Shown here: positions 43,549-53,479 of the stretch, piece after piece | How positions within the stretch are numbered: the first letter of the stretch is position 1 | Layout: the number at the start of each line of letters is the position of its first letter | The notes under the pieces: generated by a model | Databases searched by the model: none | Told to the model about the DNA's origin: nothing | Seen by the model: only the letters and a program-made list of their open reading frames with translations | Translations under genes and position numbers: made by a program | Assembly: GCF_004015185.1 (NCBI RefSeq) | Contig: NZ_CP025746.1 | Span: 4,295,776 to 4,359,775 of the forward strand | Source of the DNA: Clostridium manihotivorum | GTDB lineage: Bacteria; Bacillota; Clostridia; Clostridiales; Clostridiaceae | DNA length: 64,000 nucleotides | Direction of reading: 5' to 3'

Positions 43549-43655
43549 TATAGATATACCAGTTCAAAGTCAAATATATAAATCAACAAAAATAATAATA
43601 ATAGTTAAAATTATTTCTAGACTTTTTCAAGATTATAGAATTGGAATATCTATTC
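43549..43655. repeat. Family F inverted-repeat element (F2)
   Basis: About 106 bp. AGATATACCAGTTC at the left and GAATTGGAATATCT at the right are inverted (12 of 14 bases). Confidence 0.65.
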
Positions 43656-43663
43656 CTCTGAAC

Positions 43664-43757
43664 AGACATACTACTTCATTCCTTGGACTCAAAATGAAGC
43701 TTTCGATGAATCTACGAAGCTTTATTTTGATAGATTCCATTTTGAAGTAGTATGTCT
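43664..43757. repeat. Family D inverted-repeat element (D1)
   Basis: 94 bp with perfect 15-bp inverted ends AGACATACTACTTCA and TGAAGTAGTATGTCT. Inner arms AAAATGAAGCTT and AAGCTTTATTTT also pair. It lies directly after F2. Confidence 0.75.
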
Positions 43758-43794
43758 ATAATATCATAAGTACTAACTTCAAGCAAGTAAGGTA

Positions 43795-44604
43795 TTAACC
43801 AGCAATTTCTGCTGAATCGAACTCACCATTAATATTTCCAGTAACAATAATGCAGTGTCCCCAGAACATATCTCCATCAAAGAAAAACATATCAAATTTG
43901 CCATCTGGGTATACAGTTATGCTTTCAAGCGCCATAAAATTAACGAACATTTCCTTTGTTATCTCATCTATATCAGCTTCATCATTGTCCTGAAGCCACT
44001 CATTTGCTAGATCAAGTAGCTTATCTGCTGCATAGCCTCTTATCTTATCATCCCATTGCTTTTGATCTTTAAAAAGTACACGCGCAGTTTCTAAAGAGGC
44101 TTTCATATTATCTTCCTCATCCAAATCAAAGCTTAAACTTCCCTCTTCTCCATTCCATTGAATTTTCTTATCAAATATTTTTATGCTCTTATTAAGTTCA
44201 AACTGTCCTAACACTTCATCCTTATAAAAAACTGGTTTCATTGATTCTTCAAGTATATTTTCAAGTTCTTCATCTTTAGGGCTTTGGGATGTAACCCCAA
44301 TTAGCATCATAGAATTCTTCCCTCTTCGTACCTTTAAGCTCACAATACTATTTGGCTTAAGAATATCTCTGGATTTTGTAAGTTCTTCATCATCAACTAA
44401 CCAACATAATCTTACTTCTTCATCATTTATTTGCTTTGAATCTTCTAAAGTCCTCCATGCGATAATATTTATAGAAGCTTCCCATAATATAGCCCCACCT
44501 GCCTTTCCTGCCCCAACTCCAGACGGTCCCGTGATGGCAACTACATCTACAACCTCGTCTTCAAATCTATCTTCAAATTTCTTGATTTCACTATTTTTAC
44601 TCAT
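43795..44604 (-). CDS. DUF2262-domain protein
   Basis: 269 residues, soluble. The C-terminal 140 residues (from about 128) carry the DUF2262 pattern: IQWNGEEGSLSFDLDEE, then ARVLFKDQKQWDDKIRGYAA and a last strand GHCIIVTGNINGEFDSAEIA. The N-terminal part (WEASINIIAWRTLED, VSLKVRR) appears to be the partner domain often found with it. The function is not known. It lies 8 bp downstream of argS and is probably co-transcribed from the T-box promoter. Confidence 0.75.
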   Translation of the reverse strand: MSKNSEIKKFEDRFEDEVVDVVAITGPSGVGAGKAGGAILWEASINIIAWRTLEDSKQINDEEVRLCWLVDDEELTKSRDILKPNSIVSLKVRRGKNSMMLIGVTSQSPKDEELENILEESMKPVFYKDEVLGQFELNKSIKIFDKKIQWNGEEGSLSFDLDEEDNMKASLETARVLFKDQKQWDDKIRGYAADKLLDLANEWLQDNDEADIDEITKEMFVNFMALESITVYPDGKFDMFFFDGDMFWGHCIIVTGNINGEFDSAEIAG

Positions 44605-44612
44605 ATGATTTT

Positions 44613-46379
44613 CTACATCCTTTCAGGTACTTCAATAGCTAGCAGAGAACAACAGGTTTCTAAAACTCCTTTTATTAGGCTTAGTAAACTTAACCAAGAA
44701 CCTTGAAGTTCCAAATTCTGTTCTGTTAATATCTTATTCTCTTGATAGAACTTATTAAATAAGTTGGATAGTTCAAACATATATTCACATAGCTTATGAG
44801 TAACTTTTTCCTCGAAGCTAGTTTCTACTATATCACTAAACAAGCTAAGTTTCAGCATAATATCTCTTTCTGTATTGCTTTGTGGCTTACCAATGCTTGA
44901 AGAGACAGGTAGTTTTCTTTCAGCTGCTTTTCTCAGTATTGATTTTATCCTTACAATTGTATACAAAATATAAGGTCCAGTCTTTCCTTCAAAGGAGGTG
45001 AATTTATCTATATCAAAAATATAATCTTTACTAATTTGATTTGATAAATCTCCATATTTTAGAGAAGACAATCCTACTATTCTTGAAATATCCTCTATCT
45101 CATCCATGTCTAAATCACTATTATTCATGGTTATCTTTTCTTTAACCTTCTGTTGAACTTGCTTTATAAGCTCTTCAAGTCTCATAGTTCCTCCGTCTCT
45201 TGTCTTAAACGGCTTGCCATCTTTCCCATTCATAGTTCCATAACCTATAAATTGAAGGTTTAAAGCTTCCCCTGCTATTCCTGTCTTTTTAGCACATCTA
45301 AACACTTGTTCAAAATGGAGGCTTTGTCGCTTATCTACAACATACATAATTAAGTCTGGTTTATAAAGCATTACCCTTTCGTAAATAGTAGCTAAATCTG
45401 TAGTACTATACAGTACAGCACCATCTGACTTAAGAAGTATAAATGGTGGTATTGGCTTTTTATCCTCTGGTTCTGCCACATCTATGATTAAGGCACCTTC
45501 GCTTTCATAAGCATAATTATGCTCTTTTAAGTATGAAGTAAGTTTATCTATATATTTATGACAATCACTTTCGCCCTTCCATAAGTCAAACTCCACATTT
45601 AGCTTGCCATAGTTTTTCTTCAAATCTTCAGTTGATATCTTTAAAATGTGTCTCCATAAAGCTAAATAGCCTTTCTTACCATTCTGTAGATAAAATGTAG
45701 CCATTTTGGCTTCTTCCATAAATACACTATCTTCTTTAGCTTTTTTGCTGGCAGTAGGATATATTTCTTCAAGATCAGATATAGTAAATGGCGCTTTGCT
45801 AGAATATTCGTCAAGTTCCTTATGAGAAAAATACGGTAAGTTAGGATTCCTGCTCTTAATCTCACTTATTACCATACCCATTGGAAGTCCCCAATCCCCC
45901 AAATGAACATCACCTATGACTTCATTGCCAAGAAATCTTCCCATTCGCTTCAAAGCTTCTCCAATTATTGCAGTTCTTAAATGTCCTACATGAAGTGGTT
46001 TTGATATATTTGCCCCACCGTAATCTATAATTATCTTCTTAGGGTTATCTGTAATTTCTACTCCATAAGAATGGCAAGAGTTAATCTTATTAATATATTC
46101 TGAAATAAACTCATCTTTTAAATTCATATTTATGAAGCCTGGATTTACTATAGTAACTTCACTAAAAATCTCGCTAGCCTTAAGTTTCTCTATAACTTCA
46201 CTAGCGATTTCACTAGGTCTTTTCTTATAAACTTTTGCAGCGGCCATTGCACCGTTGCACTGGTATTGGCATAAATCAGGACGATTTGATACTGTGACAT
46301 TTCCATAACAGCTATCGTATCCGCACTCTACAAAAGCTGACTCTACTATGCTACTTATAATTGTTACAATTTTATTCAT
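44613..46379 (-). CDS. argS: Arginyl-tRNA synthetase
   Basis: 588 residues from the ATG at 46379; an ATG five codons earlier overlaps the GGGGGG site. Class I synthetase charging tRNA-Arg. An N-terminal Add-1 domain (residues 1-110) precedes the catalytic core with the HIGH-type motif KPLHVGHLRTAIIGEAL (about 128-144, HVGH). MYVVDKRQSLHFEQVFRCAK (about 356-375) and FKTRDGGTMRL (about 402-412) are ArgRS landmarks. The C-terminal anticodon-binding DALR domain has SNLFNKFYQENKIL. A T-box leader precedes it. Confidence 0.95.
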   Translation of the reverse strand: MNKIVTIISSIVESAFVECGYDSCYGNVTVSNRPDLCQYQCNGAMAAAKVYKKRPSEIASEVIEKLKASEIFSEVTIVNPGFINMNLKDEFISEYINKINSCHSYGVEITDNPKKIIIDYGGANISKPLHVGHLRTAIIGEALKRMGRFLGNEVIGDVHLGDWGLPMGMVISEIKSRNPNLPYFSHKELDEYSSKAPFTISDLEEIYPTASKKAKEDSVFMEEAKMATFYLQNGKKGYLALWRHILKISTEDLKKNYGKLNVEFDLWKGESDCHKYIDKLTSYLKEHNYAYESEGALIIDVAEPEDKKPIPPFILLKSDGAVLYSTTDLATIYERVMLYKPDLIMYVVDKRQSLHFEQVFRCAKKTGIAGEALNLQFIGYGTMNGKDGKPFKTRDGGTMRLEELIKQVQQKVKEKITMNNSDLDMDEIEDISRIVGLSSLKYGDLSNQISKDYIFDIDKFTSFEGKTGPYILYTIVRIKSILRKAAERKLPVSSSIGKPQSNTERDIMLKLSLFSDIVETSFEEKVTHKLCEYMFELSNLFNKFYQENKILTEQNLELQGSWLSLLSLIKGVLETCCSLLAIEVPERM

Positions 46380-46614
46380 GTTAATTCCCCCCATATAATT
46401 AATTGAAATACACTAATTGATTTTTACACATTAATAAGCTGTCTTAGTTCCTTGGGAGCAATAAGTCTAGCTAAAAGCAATTCTCAGAAATTAGATAAAG
46501 ACAACCACATTTAAGCAATCTGCACATACTTATAAAGAATAGAAGCCTCTACGAAAAGGCAAACTTTTGCATTATACTTTGTGTAGCTCTAGCCTTCATT
46601 GTGGCTTCTTAGAC

Positions 46615-46925
46615 ATAAAAAATCCCCGTCTCCTATAAAGAGACGGGGATACCGTGGTACCACTCTTTTTGATTAACATATTAATAAAATTTATGCTAAG
46701 CTATATGGCTATAAGAAAACATTTCTTTAGTATCAGGAAATATATTACTTAAGCTATACAGCCTTTTAATCCACTTGAAACCATAACGCAGTCAGCGGCC
46801 ATCCCTACTTAATTCAGGCAGCATCTCAGAGGCTCTCTTCTTTCTTTATTATTTGCAAAGCTCTCATCAACCTTTGCTCGCTGTAAAACTCATAAAAAAG
46901 TACTCTTCTCTTCATCGATTTTTAG
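46615..46925 (-). ncRNA. T-box riboswitch upstream of argS
   Basis: On the minus strand the T-box sequence AGAGTGGTACCACGG (46666-46652) is followed directly by a terminator stem, ATCCCCGTCTC and GAGACGGGGAT (46650-46622), and a T-run. Stem I material with GAAGAGTA and GGTTGATGAGAGC motifs lies 200-300 bp upstream. Uncharged tRNA-Arg should open the terminator and raise argS expression. An AGA specifier is plausible in the AAAGAAAGA stretch, but I could not fold the stem to prove it. Confidence 0.92.
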
Positions 46926-47105
46926 TATGTGATTTACATATTAACAAATTAAATGTATTTTTTCAACAATTTTTATATAGAAATTTACTTTTTTTAATTT
47001 TACTTTTCTAAATGGTACATCAATAAAATCCAAAATTTATTTTCAAAACTCTTATAAACTCTGTGATAAGAATTGATAAATATAACTTTGCTTGTTTATT
47101 CTACT

Positions 47106-48857
47106 TTATTGAAGTTTCCACAATGCTGGTACAGCTGATGGTTCCCATCCTATTTGTGAAGTATGACTTTGAAGGCAGACATAAGTTAGTCCATTATAAG
47201 TTACTAAAGTACCTACCGCATAATAGGTATTAGGTGCCCAAGCAGTAACACCAGTAGAAGTTTGAGTTTTTGCTGATACATAACTACTCCATGCACTTGT
47301 GCCAACTGAGTTTATAGCCCTAACTCTATAAGAATGTGTAGAACCCGCAGCTAACCCCTTATGTGAGTAAGGACTATTTACGTTAGTTACCACAGCACCA
47401 TCTATTTCAATATCATAGCTAGTTGCATTTGATACTGAGTTCCAAGTTACATTAACTTGAGAAGTCCCTAATGCTACTGCACTTACTAATTCTGGCACCG
47501 CTGGTTCTGTTGGATTTACTGTACTTCCTATACCGAGCTTACTAGAGATGGTATTTGTTAGAGGCAAGCCACTGGCATCATCAGATATATCCCAGGCAAT
47601 TATTCCTCCAAAGCCATTATTTATAACATAATCACACCTTGCTGCTGCAGATATAGCATCTTCATAGGTATACATTACTCCCAACGAAGAATTATATAAC
47701 CATGGAACTTTAGAGTAACTATCTCTATACTTTACATACCCAGTAGTATTTTCTAACTGAAGCATTTGCCCATAAGAGTTTTGACCGCCTGGGTTACTAG
47801 GATCATCAAGATTACCTACTGGAGCGCCGCTTGCTTTAGCAAACAAGCCATTTGTTCCAGTAGTCTTATCAACGTTTTTCCAGCCTCTTGAGTAGAATGG
47901 TGAGCCAGCATTTAATTTGTTTGCTGGCACCTGGTACTTATTAACAAAGTATTTCATTATATAATCTGTGTTGTACTTATTCTTAATATCTACAGGTGTT
48001 GTAGGCGAGGGATCATTGGGATTAGCATAAATAGCTGATTGATGATTAGTAGTGTTTTCAAATGCCCCATGGATATCATAGGTCATAACATTTATCCAAT
48101 CTAGATATTGACTATATTGATCCGGCTGAGTTAGATCCACTTTATCATATCCTCCTGGAGCTGCTATAGTTAGTAGCTTGCCTGATAGTCCGCTGCTGTT
48201 ATAAGCTTGCCTAATTTCGTGCATTAAAGCTGTATAGTTTTCCTTGTCCTCTGGTCCACCTGGACATCCTCTATCGTATTGATCATTTGGATCCTTAGAC
48301 CTATCAACTCCTGGATATTCCCAGTCTATATCAATACCATCAATAAACGGATATTGTTTTAAAAAAGAAATTACACTATTAATAAATGTTGCTCTATTAG
48401 CCGATGAACTTGCCATAGCGTGAAAATTTTCTCCTCTTGTCCAACCACCAATTGAAACAAGTAGCTTTACATTTGGGTATAGTGATTTATAGTATTTATA
48501 TTCTCCAAAATGTCCTCTTAATTCACCAGGATTCCATCCACCAGAGTGTGGAAAAGCCGCTTGATAATCAGCATACTCATCGGTACTTGCTATTTTATAA
48601 TTTGAATCTACAGTAAAGAAAGCATGATTTACAACTGTAACTTTATCCCAAGGAATATTATCAACAGACATGCTATTGTGTGCAACGTTGTACATAGCCC
48701 AATTAGGAAAATAAACGACAAACCTTTTAGTGTCAGCAGCTTGTGTAATGAGTCTGGAATTAGTAGTAGCTGAAACCTTGCCCCCTGCTAGGGCAGGAAT
48801 GGCAATAGATAAAGAAACAGCAATTGAAATAATCTTCTTTATAGATATTTTCTTCAT
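47106..48857 (-). CDS. Secreted GH18 chitinase with FN3 and CBM5/12 domains
   Basis: 583 residues. Signal peptide about 1-31 (ending VSA), a GH18 catalytic domain about 43-440 with the DGIDIDWEYPG motif (catalytic Glu180), SIGGWTRG (about 135-142) and MTYDIHG. It is followed by one fibronectin type III domain (about 453-540) and a chitin-binding CBM5/12 module (about 541-583: AWAPNTYYAVGTLVTYNGLT, then SHTSQIGWEPSAVPALW). It hydrolyses chitin outside the cell. The ribosome site is AAAGGAG. It lies 27 bp after a second chitinase gene and is likely in one operon with it. It belongs to the ChiA-type subfamily judging from the YxRGC-rich insert. Confidence 0.95.
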   Translation of the reverse strand: MKKISIKKIISIAVSLSIAIPALAGGKVSATTNSRLITQAADTKRFVVYFPNWAMYNVAHNSMSVDNIPWDKVTVVNHAFFTVDSNYKIASTDEYADYQAAFPHSGGWNPGELRGHFGEYKYYKSLYPNVKLLVSIGGWTRGENFHAMASSSANRATFINSVISFLKQYPFIDGIDIDWEYPGVDRSKDPNDQYDRGCPGGPEDKENYTALMHEIRQAYNSSGLSGKLLTIAAPGGYDKVDLTQPDQYSQYLDWINVMTYDIHGAFENTTNHQSAIYANPNDPSPTTPVDIKNKYNTDYIMKYFVNKYQVPANKLNAGSPFYSRGWKNVDKTTGTNGLFAKASGAPVGNLDDPSNPGGQNSYGQMLQLENTTGYVKYRDSYSKVPWLYNSSLGVMYTYEDAISAAARCDYVINNGFGGIIAWDISDDASGLPLTNTISSKLGIGSTVNPTEPAVPELVSAVALGTSQVNVTWNSVSNATSYDIEIDGAVVTNVNSPYSHKGLAAGSTHSYRVRAINSVGTSAWSSYVSAKTQTSTGVTAWAPNTYYAVGTLVTYNGLTYVCLQSHTSQIGWEPSAVPALWKLQ

Positions 48858-48884
48858 ACTTTAACTCCTTTCAATTATCCTCTA

Positions 48885-50633
48885 TTATTGTGCTAGCCAA
48901 AGTGCAGGTACTACCGGTGGCTCCCATCCTATCTGTGAAGTATGACTTTGTCGGCAAATATAAGTTATTCCATTATAGGTAACTAAGGTTCCAACCGCGT
49001 AGTAAGTATTTGGTGCCCATGCAGTTATTCCTGTTGAGGTTTGAGTTTTTGCTGATACCGATGTACTCCATGTGCTAACTCCACTTGAATTTACAGCCCT
49101 TACTCTATAGGTATGAGTGGAGCCTGCAGCTAAATTTGCATTTATATATGGATTTGAAACATTAGACATTATAGTTCCATCTATTTCAAGATCATAGCTA
49201 CTTGCATTTGCCACTGTATTCCAAGAAATCTTAATTTGTGATGTGCTTGTAGCAGAGGCTGCTAATCCAGTCGGCACTGCTGGTACCGTAGTTGTAGTTA
49301 ATGTTTTTGCTGATATAGCATTGCTCCAAGCACTTGCTCCAACTGAATTTACTGCTCTTACTCTATAAGTATGAGTAGACCCTGGTGCCAAATTTTTGTG
49401 TTCATAAGGACTTGTAACATTTGTTACTAGACTTCCATCTATCTCAAGCTCGTAGCTAGTTGCATTCACTACGGTATTCCAGGAAACATTTATTTGTGAT
49501 GTGCTTGCTGCTGACGCTGCTAATCCGTTTGGTGTTGTTGGTGTCACAGGATTTGTAATCAACCCATCAAAATAGGTACGATAGTTATTACTAAATTCGT
49601 ATCCTGTATATGCATCCCAGTTTATTGACCAAGCCATTAATCCTCTAAAGTTAGCATATCCTTGAGAATTGACAAGCTTGTAAGTTCCGCCGTAAGATTG
49701 TCCTTTAATTAAATAATCAAGAGCTTTTTTCATTTCTGTAGGGTTTATATACCCTCCGCTTGGTGCTGCCCCTGAACTTGCAGGTAATCCAATCATTACT
49801 TGCTCCTGTCTTAACGCTGGGAATAAGTTATTTGAATTTCCTGCCACCGGGAAGCCATGCAATAGCATTTCTGCTAAAGCTACTTCAAAATCCGCAGTTC
49901 CCTGAGTATATACTTTACCATCCAATCCATAGCATGAGCCTGAATTATAATGCTGCACATGTATATAGGTTAATATATCTTTTACTCCATATATAACTGG
50001 AAGATATGCTCCCCATATGCCACCATAAGTTCCGAAACCGCCCTGAACATAAGCAGTTTCTGGTGCCATGCTTACAATAAAATTAGAACCGTAGTGATTG
50101 TATATCTCTTTAATTGCTGCTATTAAATTTACTATCTGCGGTGTAGTTGGATTTTTAAAGTCACTGTCCCCATTATTTAGAGACATACCAGTTTCAAGAT
50201 CTATATCGATTCCATTAAAGCCATATTTATCGATTATAGATATCATAGAATTAACGAATCTAGTCTTTGCAGCGCTATCAGGTAATATAACTACTCCATT
50301 TTGTCCACCAATTGAAAGTACTACTTTCTTTCCTATACTATTTAAATAAGCAATGTCTGACTTAAAGTCTGAGTCAGTTCCTGTAACTGGTTCAAAATTC
50401 ATGGTACTGTTGTCAACGGCTGAACTTGCAAAAGCAACATTTACAACGTCCCATTTTGTCGATACATTTTTAAGCCTTATTACGCCTGTACTATTGTCAA
50501 AATTATGCCAGTAACCCACAAGAAGTCTGCTGTTTAGAACTGGTGTTGCAGAGGTACTAAAGGATGGCAATGCTAATAGAGTAATTACCATTACCGCAAG
50601 AAGTGTTGAGATTAATTTAAGCTTTCTTTTCAT
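48885..50633 (-). CDS. Secreted GH18 chitinase with two FN3 domains and CBM5/12
   Basis: 582 residues. Signal peptide about 1-30, GH18 domain about 35-360, two FN3 domains (about 367-450 and 457-540), then a CBM5/12 nearly identical to that of the next gene. The active site reads GFNGIDIDLE with Glu147 as the catalytic acid; the first Asp of the DxxDxDxE motif is Asn140. The Asn form also occurs in other bacterial GH18 enzymes, so activity is likely. Its smaller catalytic domain suggests a different cutting mode from the partner, so the two would work together on chitin. AAAGGAG ribosome site. Confidence 0.93.
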   Translation of the reverse strand: MKRKLKLISTLLAVMVITLLALPSFSTSATPVLNSRLLVGYWHNFDNSTGVIRLKNVSTKWDVVNVAFASSAVDNSTMNFEPVTGTDSDFKSDIAYLNSIGKKVVLSIGGQNGVVILPDSAAKTRFVNSMISIIDKYGFNGIDIDLETGMSLNNGDSDFKNPTTPQIVNLIAAIKEIYNHYGSNFIVSMAPETAYVQGGFGTYGGIWGAYLPVIYGVKDILTYIHVQHYNSGSCYGLDGKVYTQGTADFEVALAEMLLHGFPVAGNSNNLFPALRQEQVMIGLPASSGAAPSGGYINPTEMKKALDYLIKGQSYGGTYKLVNSQGYANFRGLMAWSINWDAYTGYEFSNNYRTYFDGLITNPVTPTTPNGLAASAASTSQINVSWNTVVNATSYELEIDGSLVTNVTSPYEHKNLAPGSTHTYRVRAVNSVGASAWSNAISAKTLTTTTVPAVPTGLAASATSTSQIKISWNTVANASSYDLEIDGTIMSNVSNPYINANLAAGSTHTYRVRAVNSSGVSTWSTSVSAKTQTSTGITAWAPNTYYAVGTLVTYNGITYICRQSHTSQIGWEPPVVPALWLAQ

Positions 50634-50879
50634 AAAAAAACTCCTTTCAAATTTTTATTTATGTCATTTTTAGAAAGTACTTTTTAATGAAATTTTTTTA
50701 GCTAATAAATTTATAGGTTTGTACACAGCAGAATGTAATTTAATTATTGAGATATTACTTATGCTTGGTGTATATGTATAGATGTATATACCAGATGAGT
50801 TTTTAAAAATTAGGCTTGTATTCATATTTAGTTCTTTTTATAAACAAAAAATTATATAGGTATTTTATTGGCATATCGC

Positions 50880-50968
50880 TTCCTATTAAAATTTATATAT
50901 TTAAACTATCCTCTCAGAATACAGAGGATTTTTTATATATTTTGGATTAAAGTGATATATATTTAGGA
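50880..50968. repeat. Family C repeat (C5)
   Basis: ATATCGCTT and AAAGTGATAT ends with TATCCTCTCAGAATACAGAG in the centre. Confidence 0.6.
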
Positions 50969-51234
50969 GTTAAAATGAATTTTGCGTTTTTTAAGGAATA
51001 ATTCATAGAAGTGTGTTTATAAGCTACTAGCACTTTTATTACACCATTAGTTTTTATAAACTGTCATTTACGGAATGTTTAACTAAATTATACATTTATT
51101 ATATAATTTAAATAGCATTTTGTAAACACTATTTGCAAATTTAATGTTACTTATATTTGTTATTTTAACAACAATGTTATAACAGAAAATATAAAAGTTT
51201 TAATGTGTACTTATCAACGGTAAATGATATGATC

Positions 51235-51272
51235 TTTTGCTACTATTCATTTTCTAATAAATAGTAGCAAAA
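51235..51272. terminator. Hairpin downstream of the M20 gene
   Basis: TTTTGCTACTATT and AATAGTAGCAAAA, 12-bp stem, 57 bp after the M20 stop. The T-run is on the upstream side, so termination efficiency is uncertain. Confidence 0.45.
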
Positions 51273-51328
51273 ATCTGTTAAGGTACTATTATTTTAAGAC
51301 GCTCTTCTCAAAATCTACTATTGGAATT

Positions 51329-51808
51329 TTATAGCTGACTTACCAATCTAATATAAAACTTAACTGTTGTGCCAATAGTATTTACAGGAACTCTCTCGTT
51401 GTGTCCATGTATCATAGCACGTTCCTCTTTACTTAAGGCCATGGCTGAGAAGCGGTAGACATTTTCACTAATCCTACAATAATGTCTAGAATCGCTGCAG
51501 GCTACCATAAGATAAGGAGCTACAATTGCGCTTGGCCAGGTCTGTTTGATAGCCTTACTTAGCTTCTCCCAGCTCTCGCCTTCAGTTTCAGAGTAAGGCG
51601 ATGGATTCATGGCATCCATAATTTTTAGCTCAATATTATCATCTCTTATAACCTTCTTTAAGTAATCAACTGCTGTTTCTGGAGTATCTTTACCTATAAG
51701 TCTTAAATTGGCAACTACCTTTGCCTGTGGAGCAAGAACATTAGGTGCACTGCTTCCTTCCATCATTGTTGGTGCACAGGTGGTTCTCATCAAAGCATTA
51801 AGTTCTCC
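51329..51808 (-). pseudogene. M20 peptidase, C-terminal part (gene split by IS4-type element)
   Basis: The last 156 or so codons of a zinc M20-family peptidase (from [20 protein letters not shown] to the HGHNERVPV stretch near the end). The segment continues exactly in frame from the part ending at 53469: after removing the element and one copy of the 11-bp duplication the gene is 1440 bp (479 residues). Without the N-terminal zinc ligands it is not active. A start codon inside the element end (ATG at about 51820) could allow translation of this fragment, but it would be useless. Confidence 0.85.
51798..51808. repeat. Target-site duplication, left copy (TTAAGTTCTCC)
   Basis: 11-bp direct repeat identical to 53469-53479, flanking the IS4-type element. 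Confidence 0.85.
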
Positions 51809-53468
51809 CAATGTCATTAAGTTAATGTTTTGCCACAGCAAAATTAAAGTCAATTGAAAGTGTATATGCTTTCAACTGGCTTTTTTCTTTTGTATTGTAT
51901 ATTTTTTTGCATGCAAATAAGACAGAGTAAAATCTCTGTAAAAAAAAAATTTATATTAGCATAAATTTATGCTACTCTATATATGAAGCTAACTGCCGAT
52001 TTGGTTTTGACTTTGCGAGGGTCTTTTCTGCCATTTCGAACAGGTAATATATTTCTTTTAATTAGTGCTTCAACATTAGGAGGTGAAGCTACATTACTAC
52101 ATCTGAAATATTGCATACAAACTGCTATGGCCATAGTGAAATTAACTTGATAGCTGTATTTTCTGTTTTTCTGTTGTACAACTACCTGTGTTGTTATTAT
52201 TTCACAAAAGTTATACATGGTGAGTCTTGCAAATATCTCTTGTATGATGTAGTCCGCCTTTTAGAATGAAAACTTGTTAACCCAATGGCATACTTTAATT
52301 CTCTAAATGATGTCTCAATTCCCCAACGCATGTGGTATATTTCTTTAAGATTCTCTATTGAAAACTCTTCTTTGCTAAGATTAGTAATAATAACTTCGTA
52401 AGTGTTGTCTGATATTGGAAATCGAACAACTCTAAAGTTTACCGGATAAGTTCCTTTATCTTTAACTGGAAGATAATCAAACCTTTGATTAGCAGGCATA
52501 AACTTATATTTTCAGGATGTGCCTTTATATCATTAGTTTGACGTCTAGTCAGCAAAATACTATGCTCTATATCAAATGTTTCATCATTAGGTATAGATAT
52601 TCCTGATACTATTCCATTACTATGTATATCTTTAACTCTTATAACATAATTCCAATTTTTCTTTATGATATGTTCAAAGACATTATAACTTTCGTATCCA
52701 CGGTCGGCTATTATTATAGTTTTATCATTAATATTAGAGCGATCTACCATGTCAATTAATGCCTGAAATTCATTTTCTTCTCTACCTGATTGAATAACTG
52801 CATCCATATATGTTCTACTACATAAATCATACATAGCATTTAAGTGAAGAAGGTTATATCCTTTTGAATTTTCAGTAGCTTGAAAATGATTTTTTTCATC
52901 TTTAGGATTATGTGCAATACATAAATCTGAACCATCAACTGCCAATAATCGATAGCCATTATAATATTTAGGGCTTACTGCTAATGATGTAAACTTACTA
53001 AAAAGATAATTAAGTGCTTCAGGGAGAATCTTTTGCGTCGCTGAACGAACGCGGAGCAAGTGGCTGATTCAGTATCATATGAAAAGTATTTTAGAAGCTC
53101 AAGGTTTAAGCTACTGCCTCCAATAGAAAGTAAAATATTTAGCATCTCTTTAAAATTCAACTTTCTATTTCTAGTGAAATCCTTATCGGGGTCGTTGACA
53201 AATAACCATGAGTATTCATGCATTTCCTTTAATACCGTATCTAATTTATTCTTTATAAAATCTGCATATTCGTTCATGAGCGAACCTCCTAAAAAACATT
53301 ATATTTAAGGGGCTTCGCCACATTTTTCTAACTATTTGTCAAGCTTTTTCTAATATTTTGATAAAAATTAGTATATGTAAATTGTTATACAAAAAAAGAA
53401 CAGGTATGTATTTGTAAACATACTCTGTTCCATAACTATAATATTTATTTCTTAACTTAATGACATTG
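51809..53468 (-). mobile_element. IS4-type insertion sequence, decayed
   Basis: 1660 bp with 17-bp perfect inverted ends (CAATGTCATTAAGTTAA) and an 11-bp target duplication. Long duplications of 10-12 bp fit the IS231 side of the IS4 family. It has inserted within an M20 peptidase gene. Its transposase frame is broken at three places, so it cannot move on its own. Confidence 0.85.
51967..53277 (-). pseudogene. IS4-family transposase with three frameshifts
   Basis: Four open pieces in changing frames together make one DDE transposase. Piece 1 (52981-53277) is the N-terminal domain up to SATCSAFVQRRK. Piece 2 (52439-53059) holds the first Asp (LLAVDGSD) and the second (IIIADRGYES). Piece 3 (52197-52499) has the YREK-like Glu segment (HMRWGIETSFRELKYAIGL). 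Piece 4 (51967-52218) is the C-terminus. Frame changes occur near 53020, 52500 and 52250. DDE acids are still visible, so decay is recent. Confidence 0.85.
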
Positions 53469-53479
53469 TTAAGTTCTCC
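53469..53479. repeat. Target-site duplication, right copy (TTAAGTTCTCC)
   Basis: Matches 51798-51808. Confidence 0.85.

Larger units (their letters stand above)
50634..51328. other. Non-coding gap before the chitinase operon
   Basis: About 700 bp, no gene. Contains a short inverted repeat (TGGTGTATAT and ATATACCA, about 50766-50793), a family C copy and a hairpin at 51235-51272 (GCTACTATT and AATAGTAGC) that lies after the M20 gene fragment. Confidence 0.5.
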
